Positions 56,503-64,000 of a DNA stretch of 64,000 nt are shown in pieces. The stretch is from contig CAWJOC010000023.1 of the NCBI GenBank assembly GCA_963844315.1, positions 186,001-250,000 of the forward strand, in the 5' to 3' direction. This DNA comes from CAWAVN01 sp963844315 (GTDB taxonomy: Bacteria; Planctomycetota; Planctomycetia; Planctomycetales; Planctomycetaceae). Numbering within the stretch: position 1 is the stretch's first letter; every line of letters begins with the position of its first letter. The translations under genes and the position numbers were made by a program. The notes beneath the pieces are model-generated. The model was not told where the DNA came from. It ran no database searches and was given only the letters and a program-made list of their open reading frames with translations.

Positions 56503-58513
56503 ATGTGCGGCATCACTGGAGCCGCCTGGACCGCAGAGGGCGAACCTTTGAATCAAGCGGTCCTTGCCCGAATGGTCGCCGCGATCAGGCATCGCGGACC
56601 GGATGCGGAAGGCTTTTATTTCAGCGCCAAGGATTCGGGATCATCGGGACCGGGGGCGGCGTCTGGGCATCGAAGGCTTTCCATCATCGACCTCGGCGGC
56701 GGGCAGCAACCGCTCTCCAATGAAGACCGCACGGTTTGGATCACGTTCAATGGCGAGATCTACAACTACCGCGAACTACGGCCCGTTTTGGAATCTCAGG
56801 GCCATCGGTTTCACACCGACAGCGACACCGAAACCATCGTCCATCTCTATGAGCAGTACGGAACGGATTGCGTATCGCATTTGCGGGGCATGTTCGCTTT
56901 TGCGATTTGGGACGAGCGAAAACGCCGGTTGTTTTTCGCCAGAGACCGCATGGGCCAAAAGCCGCTTTATTATCGGCAGGAATCCGAGCGGCTGTTGTTC
57001 GCCAGCGAGCTGAAATCGATTCTGCAAGTTCCGGGGGTGCCGCGAAAACTTTATCCCCCGGCATTGGATTCATACCTGCTCTACCAATATGTCCCGTATC
57101 CGATGTGCATTTTGGAAGGCTATCACAAGCTGCCCCCGGCCCATTGGGCGGTTTACGAAAACGGTCGACTTCGCATCGAACAGTATTGGCATCCGCCCTA
57201 TGAAGAGGAATATCCGCTCGCCGATCCCAGAAAGCATGAACCCGATTGGACACCGGAGGGTTGGCGAAAAGAGCTTCGGCGGACTCTCACGGAAGCGGTT
57301 TCGCTCCGACTCAGAAGCGATGTGCCGCTCGGGTGCGTTTTTGTCGGGCGGAGTGGACTCCACGATCATCACCGGCTTGATGCAAGAACTCTCCACAAGT
57401 CCTGTGCATACGTTTTCCATTGGCTTTCCCGTCGCTCAATTCGATGAAAGATCCTACGCCCGGCTGGCGGCGGCCCATTTGGGAACGGAGCACCATGAAG
57501 CCATCGTGAATCCTGAAGCTTTGGAGATTTTGCCGAAACTGATCTGGCATTACGATGAACCCTTCGCCGACAGTTCGGCGATTCCCATGATGTACCTTTC
57601 GGAGATGACCCGACAGCACGTCACGGTGGCTCTTTCAGGCGATGGAGGCGATGAATTGTTCGCGGGGTACGACCGCTATCAAGCCGTGGCGCTCGGCAGC
57701 CGAATCGACCGATGGCCGCGTTTTTTGAAAAACGCCCTCACCTGGAAGTACTGGCAAAAAATTCCCGCTTCCGTGCGGCAAAAGTCATTTCGCCGCAGGT
57801 TGAAACGTCTGGTTTCGGCGTTAGGCAAGCCGCCGGAAAAACGGTACTTGACTTGGATTTCCATTTTCGACGATGATCGTCGCCTGCCGCTTTATACGGA
57901 AGAATTCCAACGGCAGTTGGGGGCTTTCGAGGCGTCCTCGTTTTTGCTCAAAGCTTACGAAGCCTGCCCGAATCGCGACTTCGTCACCCGCACAACTTCG
58001 ACGGATGTGTTGACCTATTTGCCCTGTGACATATTAACCAAAGTGGATGTAGCGAGCATGGCGGTCGGTCTGGAAGCCCGCAGCCCGTTTATGGACCACC
58101 ACGTCGCCGAACTCGCCGCACGGATGCCGATGGAACTGAAAATGCACCACCGCCGGGGTAAGCAAATCCTATTGGAAACGTTTGGCGATCTGTTGCCGCC
58201 CGCGATTCAAAAGCGCCCGAAAATGGGATTCGGCGTGCCGCTCGATTCCTGGTTCCGGCATGAGCTGAAACCGCTCCTCGATGAAAAATTGTTGAATCCC
58301 AAAGCTCGGGAGCGGGGGTACTTTCAACCAGGGATAGTCCGGCAACTCGTCCAAGAGCACCAATCCGGGCGCTGGGACCATAGCTACCGTCTTTGGTCGC
58401 TTTTGTGCTTTGAAGAATGGCACGAGATGTTCCTCGATTCGCCACAGATCCCATGTGAAAGCCCCCAAGCCAATGGTAGCCTGCGAATTCAAAAAGAGCC
58501 GCGCACGCAGTAA
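56503..58513 (+). CDS. asnB: Asparagine synthase (glutamine-hydrolysing) / amidotransferase, one frameshift
   Basis: The protein starts MCGITGAAW, so Cys2 is the N-terminal nucleophile of the glutaminase domain; GPDAEGFYF, FNGEIYNYRELRP and FARDRMGQKPLYY follow. The synthetase domain has the PP-loop AFLSGGVDSTIITG, ALSGDGGDELFAGYDRY, DILTKVDVASMAVGLEARSP and MGFGVPLDSWFR. At 57345 one extra base separates SDVPLG from AFLSGGVDS; otherwise the family is complete (about 670 residues). Sited with a GT4 transferase, it may amidate a sugar or peptide of an exopolysaccharide cluster, as the exosortase-linked paralogues do, instead of making free asparagine; that is inference. The coding end overlaps its own terminator. 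Confidence 0.93.
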
Positions 58514-58546
58514 GCGGTCGACGGCCGCTTACTGCGGGCGCGGCTC
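58496..58546 (+). terminator. Hairpin terminator overlapping the asnB stop
   Basis: GAGCCGCGC-A-CGCAGTAAGCGG pairs with CCGCTTACTGCG-G-GCGCGGCTC (one mismatch), and TATTTCT follows. The stop codon TAA (58511-58513) lies inside the left arm, so the hairpin also covers the last codons of asnB. Confidence 0.85.
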
Positions 58547-58596
58547 TATTTCTCGCATGAGATAAGCTGTTACCACTCCGTTCCTAAGGATGGCCT

Positions 58597-61136
58597 GTGT
58601 TAGAGTTTTTGTTGAATCGAATGCACCATCGCCGCACCCTCACGTTGATCTTGGGATTGCTGGCGGCCATCGTGATTGGCGGGTTCTCTTTGACGTTAAC
58701 CGTCAACGATTCCCCGGAACGCTGGTTCCCGGCGAGCACCGTCGAAGCTTGGGACCGCTTTCAAGAGCATTACGAATATGGCGATACTCTGGTCCTGGGG
58801 GTGCAATATCACCGTCCGGTCAGGGACGAGGATTTGACATTTCTCAAGGAAGTGCGGCGGGAACTGCGCGCCATCGAAGGCATCAAGGATGTCACCGATT
58901 CCTCGCTTGTCGCGGAGACGCTCGAAAGAGTTTCGTTGACGGAACTGATTGCCGTTCCCGAGGACCCGGCCAAAGAGGATCGCTTCGCTTTGTACCGGGG
59001 GGCGTTTTTCGATGATCCTTCCGCATGGAAGCACGGAGAACACGCGGACGACGATGGCCGGACTCTGCTTTACGTCATCCTGCTGGAAGATGAGTTGGAT
59101 GAGTCACTTTCCGCGGAAGCGCAAGCCAACCAACTCAACGCCCGCCGCCGCCATGTCTCCGGGGAGATTGAGGCTCTGACAAAACGGCTCGCCGGGGAGG
59201 ACTACACGTTCCACGTTGGCGGCGGGATTATCGTCCAGCATGAATTGGAACGCATCGCTCGTAATCTGGTGCTCACGCTGGTTCCGCTGTCGCTTTTATT
59301 GGCGATGCTGTGCTTGGGGATTGGGCTAAGGTCCTGGTGGTCGGTCGCGGTGGCGGTTGTGGGCGGGGCGTGGTCGGTGGCGGTGATGCTGGGCCTTGTG
59401 GCGATAACCGGTTGGTCGCTGAATGTCGTCACGGTCGCCGGTCCCACGATGATGGCGGTCATCATCATTTCCGCGACCGTGCACATCGCCCATTATTATT
59501 CCGTAACCAGCCATCAGGCATGATGTGCCGCCGTCCGAGCACGAGCACAAAGTCACCGAACCGATTGCCCAACAATCGGGCCAAAAACAACTTACCGCGG
59601 AGGACCGCGCGCACTTCGTCCATTGGGTGGCGCTGCCATGCTTGGGGGCGGCGTTGACGACCGGATTTGGTTTCTTGATGCTGGCCTTCAACGAGCTTCA
59701 ACCAGCCCGCGAGCTAGGCATCGAATTGTTTCTCGGTTCGATCCTGGCGTTTGTGGGCGCCTATCTCGCCTGGATGTGGTTCGCGCCGTTTCCCGCGCAC
59801 CGGGGGCGTTACCTCTCGGCGGACCGCTTGGAAGCCGCCGAGCACGCCATCATCAAGCGACCATTATTGATGACTTCCATCATGGGTTTGTTGATGCTGG
59901 GACTTGGGTATGCCGCCACGCATGTTCGAGTGGATGCGGACCCGTTTTCGTTTTTCCGGCGCGATTCCGGGCCGGGGATTGCCTTATCACATTTTTCGGA
60001 TCGAAAGTTCGGTTACTACATCTTGGATGTCGTCTGCATTCCGCGAGATCGGGACGCGGACGGGTCCGGTTCCACTCTTCTGGCGTCAAAGCACCGGGAA
60101 CGGATGCAGGAGTTTGAGGGCCAACTCCAGAATCGTCCTGAAGTCAGAAAGGTCATCTCCACGGCCGAGTGGCGAAAACGGCTCTTGGAATGGACCGGAC
60201 CAGAGCAAGAAGCCAGACAGGCTCGCAAAAGCCGCCGCGAAATTTCACCTGGCTCAATCCGCGAATGCTATTCTTGGCCCTTTCCTTGGAGTTTTTCCGG
60301 GAACCGACGAGATCCTGCGGATCCCTGCCGTGAAAGAGTGGTTCACGGAGGCGAAATTTTCCTTGCGAAGTCAGGCGTATCGAAAGGTGTTTTCCAACTG
60401 GCTCAATGATAAAGCAAATCAGGATGCCTACCGAGTGACGTTCATGGTTTACGACCCCGGCACGGGGTTTCGGCCACTCTTGGATGATGTCCGCAAGCAT
60501 TTGCCGACCGATGAATTTGATTGCTTTTACACGGGAACCGCCGCCAGTGTCGCCGTGCTTTCCGAGCAACTTATGGGAGGCATCACGCGGGGGATGATGG
60601 TCGGGATGCTGGTGATGGGAACGGTGTGCTGTTTCCTGTTCCGTTCGTTTCGGCTGACACTCATCGCGATCCCGCCCAATGCGTTTCCCATTTTGGCCGT
60701 CTTTGGATTCATGGGACTGTTTGACATTCCGTTAAACTGCGGCTCGGCGATGGTCACGACGATTGCCCTTGGCATCGCATTGAACGACACCGTGCACTTC
60801 TTAATGCACTATCGCGGGAGGCGGCTGGAAGGCGAAACCACGGAATCCGCGCTTGAAAACACGTTCGGAGAGATTGGCCGGCCGATCATCCTCACGTCGA
60901 TCGTCAATTGCGTGGGCTTTGCGATCTTCTTGGTCTCGGATTTTTTGCCGATGGCGCATTTTGGCATCCTGGCCAGCATTTCGATGGCCGCGGCTTTGAT
61001 CGGGGATTTGATTCTGCTCCCCAACTTGCTCAGGTTGTTCGACCAACGCGCGTGGGTTCCGGGAACGGAGGCAGAGACCCTCCGCCCGGAAACCGCCATC
61101 CCAACACTCGATCCCGTTCAGCAAGCGACGGAATAA
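58597..61136 (+). CDS. RND/MMPL-family transporter, frameshifted
   Basis: The GTG at 58597 has AAGGA six bases ahead. One membrane helix (LTLILGLLAAIVIGGFSLTL), a large periplasmic loop (SPERWFPASTVEAWDRF), and a cluster of helices (LTLVPLSLLLAMLCLGIGL, VTVAGPTMMAVIIISATVHI) repeat in the second half (GMMVGMLVMGTVCCFLF, VTTIALGIALNDTVHFLMHY, SIVNCVGFAIFLVSDFLPMA). This two-fold SSD-like layout is the MMPL/RND architecture; ALNDTVHFL and IISATVHIAHYY carry the proton-relay-like positions. Frame changes lie near 59515 (one extra T) and 60220. It probably exports lipids or other hydrophobic compounds. It may serve the preceding glycan block. Confidence 0.86.
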
Positions 61137-61143
61137 TCCGTTT

Positions 61144-61183
61144 TGTCCCCTCTCCCCTTGGGGGAGAGGGTTAGGGTGAGGGG
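61144..61183. repeat. Dispersed repeat, type C copy 2
   Basis: This 40-base sequence (TGTCCCCTCTCCCCTTGGGG then GAGAGGGTTAGGGTGAGGGG) is the exact inverted copy of 49257-49296. It sits in the 74-base space between two convergent genes. Confidence 0.9.
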
Positions 61184-61210
61184 TTAAACGGAACGCTATG
61201 TTTCCTAACC

Positions 61211-62511
61211 TCAAACCGCATCGAGGGCTTGTTTCAAATCGGCGATGATGTCGTCCTTGTCTTCGGTTCCGACCGAGAGCCGGACGAAATCGGGTGTGAC
61301 GCCGGTGGCGTGTTGTTCCTCGGCTGTGAGTTGCTGATGGGTCGTGCTCGCGGGGTGGATGATTAACGATTTGCTGTCTCCCACGTTGGCCAGATGCGAG
61401 AATAGTTTCACATTGTTGATGAGCTTAATGCCATTCCCGCGTTGTTGCGTCGGCGTGGTCCCTTGGATGCCGAAACCAAACACCGCCCCGGAGCCATTGG
61501 GTAGATATTTCCGTCCCAAGGAATACGAGGGATGCGATTCCAGGCCGGTGTAATTGACCCAAGAGACTTTGGGATGGCTTTCCAAAAACTTTGCGACCGC
61601 GAGCGCATTTTCGCTATGGGCGCGCATGCGAAGGTGCAGGGTTTCCAGCCCTTGCAAGAACAGAAAGGCATTGAAGGGGCTCATCGCCGGGCCAAGGTCG
61701 CGTAAGCCTTGCGTGCGGGCTTTCAGAATATATGCCAAGTTCATCGGACCGAAGGTTTCAAAGAACTTCATGCCGTGGTAACTGGGATCAGGTTCGGTCA
61801 GTTCGGGAAATTTGCCGTTGTCCCAGGGAAAATCGCCCTTTTCGACGATGATCCCGCCGATGGATGTGCCATGCCCGCCGATGAATTTCGTGCAGGAGTG
61901 AATCACCACGTCCACGCCAAACGCAAACGGTCGGCACAGCGCCGGCGAAGCCAGGGTGTTGTCCACAATCACCGGCACGCCGGCCTTGTGCGCGATTTGG
62001 GTGATGGCTTCAAAGTCCGGCACATCGCAGCGCGGATTGCCGATGGTCTCCAGAAACACGCAGCGGGTGTTGTCATCAATCGCCCGGCGAAAGTTTTCCG
62101 GATCGCTTTGATCCACAAACTTCACCCCAATGCCCATTTTGGGAAACGTGTAGTGGAACAGGTTGTAAGTTCCTCCATAGAGACTCGCGGAGGACACGAT
62201 GTTCTGCCCATTGGCGGTGATGTTCAGGATCGCCAGAGATTCCGCCGCCTGACCGGAAGCTACCGCGAGCGCCCGGAGCCGCCTTCCAAAGCCGCCAACC
62301 GTTTTTCCAAAACGTCGCAGGTCGGATTCATGATCCGCGAATAGACATTGCCGAATTCCTGAAGCGCAAACAGCCGCGCGGCGTGGTCGGTGTCGTTAAA
62401 GACATAGGACGTGGTTTGATAAATCGGCACGGCTCGCGCATTGGTCGCGGGGTCGGGCGACTGTCCGCCATGCAAACACAACGTCGCGAATTTCAGCGGG
62501 GCGTCTTCCAT
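61211..62511 (-). CDS. metY: O-acetylhomoserine sulfhydrylase-type PLP enzyme, one frameshift
   Basis: The ATG at 62511 (MEDAPLKFATLCLHGGQSPD) has GGAG nine bases ahead and matches the family start; the frame is open further upstream without similarity. Family blocks: PIYQTTSYVFNDTDHAA, YSRIMNPTCDVLEKRLAALE, then after a frame change near 62265 ALAVASGQAAESLAI, YGGTYNLFHYTFPKMGI, NPRCDVPDFE and the PLP-lysine motif IHSCTKFIGGHGTSIGG. It makes homocysteine (and may make cysteine) from O-acetylhomoserine and sulfide in the cytosol. The alternative, O-succinylhomoserine-specific MetZ, is less likely from the GGHGTSIGG form. Confidence 0.9.
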
Positions 62512-62602
62512 AGGGCGTTCTCCAGGAGTGGAATCAGGATGCGAAGTGGAAAGCCGCCCCATCTTAAAGCGATCAATGCGTGATCGCAAATCCGCCTCTA
62601 AC

Positions 62603-62669
62603 ATGAGCGGCACGGCGCTAGCCGCCGGTTGTGGCACGAAGAACCAGCGGCTAGCGCCGTGCCGCTCAT
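62603..62669. repeat. Dispersed palindromic repeat, type D
   Basis: Exact 23-base arms (ATGAGCGGCACGGCGCTAGC CGC and its complement) enclose a 21-base loop. GCGGCTAGCGCCG repeats are familiar from planctomycete genomes. It lies between metY and polX and shows no coding support. Confidence 0.85.
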
Positions 62670-62704
62670 CAATCCAACGGATCCGACAAATACTTCGTAG
62701 ACGA

Positions 62705-64000
62705 TCATTTGTTTCTGAGAAGCTTGCGGAACTGTGCCAGTGTCCTGGTGTTGGCGACATCTTTCTTTTCGAGTCCCGCACGGCGGGCTTGAAAGACGCC
62801 ATATTGCATCATGTCGAAGCCGTCGGTGGTGTGGGCGTCGGTGTTGATAACGATCAAGATCCCTTGCTCCTTGGCGGCTTGGGCGTGGATGTCGTCTAGG
62901 TCCAACCGCGCGGGATGCGCGTTGATTTCCATCAACACTCCATAGTCGGAGGCAGCCTGGAAAATCTCCTTGTAATTTACATCCGCCCCCGCGCGCTTCA
63001 GCAATAGCCGACCGGAAGGATGCCCAATCGCGGAAACGTAAGGGCATTTGATCGCCGTCAAAAGTCGCTTCGTGATCTGTTCGCGCGGCTGCTTGAGGCC
63101 GTAGTGCAACACCGCCACCACCCAATCGGCGTCTTTCAAAACCTCATCGGGGAGATCCATCGTCGCATCTTCGAGGATGTCGCATTCGATGCCTTTGAGC
63201 ACCTCAATCCCTTTGATCTCCGCGTTGACCTTGTCGATGTCTTCCCAATGCTTTCTCAGCCTGACGGCATCCAAACCGTTGGCCATCGTCACTCGTTTGG
63301 AATGGTCGGTGATGGCGATGTATTTCAGGCCGCGTTTTTTGGCGGCCTCGGCCATTTCGCGAATGCTGGCGTTGCCGTCGGAGGCCGTGGTGTGCATGTG
63401 CAAGTCGCCGCGAATGTCTTCCAGCTCTAAAAGTTTGGGCAGTTGCTTGTGCTCCGCCGCTTCGATTTCGCCCCGATTCTCGCGGAGTTCCGGGGGAATC
63501 CAAGGCAAATCCACGCTCTGATAAACGTCTTCCTCGGTCGCCCCGGCAACTCGAGCGTTATCCTTTTCGCGAAACACGCCGTATTCGTTGATCTTTAAGC
63601 CGCGTTCCTGGGCGCGTCGGCGGATGACGATGTTATGCTCTTTCGATCCGGTGAAGTATTGCAGCGCCGCCCCGTAGGATTCCTCCGGAACCACCCGCAG
63701 ATCCAGTTCAATTCCCGAACGCAGCCTGACCCGCTGCTTGGTGTCGCCTCGGGCCAGCACCTTTTCCACGAATTCATGCGCCGCGAGAGCATTCATTGGC
63801 TCCTCGGAGTTGGAGGATGTGACCAGGACATCCAAATCGCCCGCGGACTCGCGGCGGCGTCGGCAACTGCCGGCGACCGAAGCCTCTTTGACCGATTTCA
63901 GTTTGAGCAAATCCGCCACAATCGCATCGGCGGCAAGTTTGGCTTCGATCAAGTAAAATCTTTTCCCGGCTTCCGTGACCGCGTCAATGTTTTCCAGAAT
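62705..64000 (-). CDS. polX: DNA polymerase X family protein with PHP domain, cut by the right edge
   Basis: The reading frame is open from the right edge (ILENIDAVTEAGKRF) to the stop at 62705, so the N terminus, including the helix-hairpin-helix and part of the fingers, is outside. The palm motif is SVAGSCRRRRESAGDLDVLV, with the catalytic Asp pair DLD, and ELDLRVVPEESYGAALQYFTG carries the third Asp. The C-terminal PHP phosphoesterase domain has DLHMHTTASDGNASI, YIAITDHS, HYGLKQPREQ, EINAHPARLDL and NTDAHTTDGF, all the expected metal-binding His and Asp residues. It fills short gaps in DNA repair, with 3'-5' exonuclease activity from PHP. Confidence 0.93.
   Translation of the reverse strand: MLENIDAVTEAGKRFYLIEAKLAADAIVADLLKLKSVKEASVAGSCRRRRESAGDLDVLVTSSNSEEPMNALAAHEFVEKVLARGDTKQRVRLRSGIELDLRVVPEESYGAALQYFTGSKEHNIVIRRRAQERGLKINEYGVFREKDNARVAGATEEDVYQSVDLPWIPPELRENRGEIEAAEHKQLPKLLELEDIRGDLHMHTTASDGNASIREMAEAAKKRGLKYIAITDHSKRVTMANGLDAVRLRKHWEDIDKVNAEIKGIEVLKGIECDILEDATMDLPDEVLKDADWVVAVLHYGLKQPREQITKRLLTAIKCPYVSAIGHPSGRLLLKRAGADVNYKEIFQAASDYGVLMEINAHPARLDLDDIHAQAAKEQGILIVINTDAHTTDGFDMMQYGVFQARRAGLEKKDVANTRTLAQFRKLLRNK

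Noticed and set aside
62603..62669. tRNA or other structured RNA between metY and polX
   Set aside because: The hairpin is a single perfect inverted repeat with a 21-base loop, lacks a cloverleaf and resembles planctomycete dispersed repeats.
62598..63125. Open frame overlapping the 3' end of polX on the same strand
   Set aside because: It is an out-of-frame shadow with no similarity; the PHP domain of PolX occupies this stretch.

Overview
The window is a piece of a moderately GC-rich planctomycete chromosome. The evidence is a set of lineage-typical families: a cytochrome-c/DUF1549/DUF1553 protein, a giant surface protein that starts with an ESLEERLLL (LEPR-XLL type) anchor, a VWA protein with a C-terminal STN-like domain, a TPR/VCBS/ASPIC protein, a BBP2-type porin, a formyltransferase of the tetrahydromethanopterin C1 pathway, and dispersed palindromic repeats. 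I cannot name a genus.

Layout. 1-5230 (minus): a broken VWA/coiled-coil/STN protein that runs off the left edge, and an alkaline phosphatase. 5426-15486 (plus): an exported M30-like metallopeptidase, a Nudix hydrolase, a multidomain signalling protein (RyR + TPR + SLOG-like + class III cyclase), a QEGLA-motif (DUF1704/MATCAP-like) putative peptidase and a PSCyt1/DUF1549/DUF1553 protein, closed by a strong hairpin terminator. 15617-34895 (minus): one gene of about 19.3 kb for a surface protein of about 6,400 residues with three separate zinc-metallopeptidase motifs, beta-helix-like stretches, PPC and Calx-beta domains and FG-GAP-like repeats. 35.5-45.4 kb: an EboD-like sugar-phosphate cyclase, an LRR lipoprotein, a GT39-like membrane protein, Ftr, a FixL/FixJ-like two-component pair and an exported ankyrin protein. 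45.8-49.9 kb: a Gfo/Idh/MocA oxidoreductase, a GNAT acetyltransferase, a porin and a PrxQ-like peroxiredoxin. 50.3-61.1 kb (plus): a glycoside/exopolysaccharide-like block (MGT glycosyltransferase, TPR/VCBS/ASPIC protein, GT4 glycosyltransferase, asparagine synthase) and an RND/MMPL transporter. 61.2-64.0 kb (minus): a MetY-type sulfhydrylase and PolX, cut by the right edge.

The dominant technical feature is pervasive frameshifting. About half of the genes, including conserved ones such as asnB and metY, are split by single-base gains or losses, many in short homopolymers. In the alkaline phosphatase two indels compensate each other. This looks like unpolished sequence rather than gene decay, so I annotate each broken gene as one locus and give the approximate frame changes.

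The most interesting system is the RyR/TPR/SLOG/cyclase protein beside a Nudix hydrolase, whose cyclase domain departs from the canonical substrate-binding and transition-state residues. Second is the giant triple-metallopeptidase surface protein. No rRNA, tRNA, CRISPR array, phage or insertion sequence was recognised.
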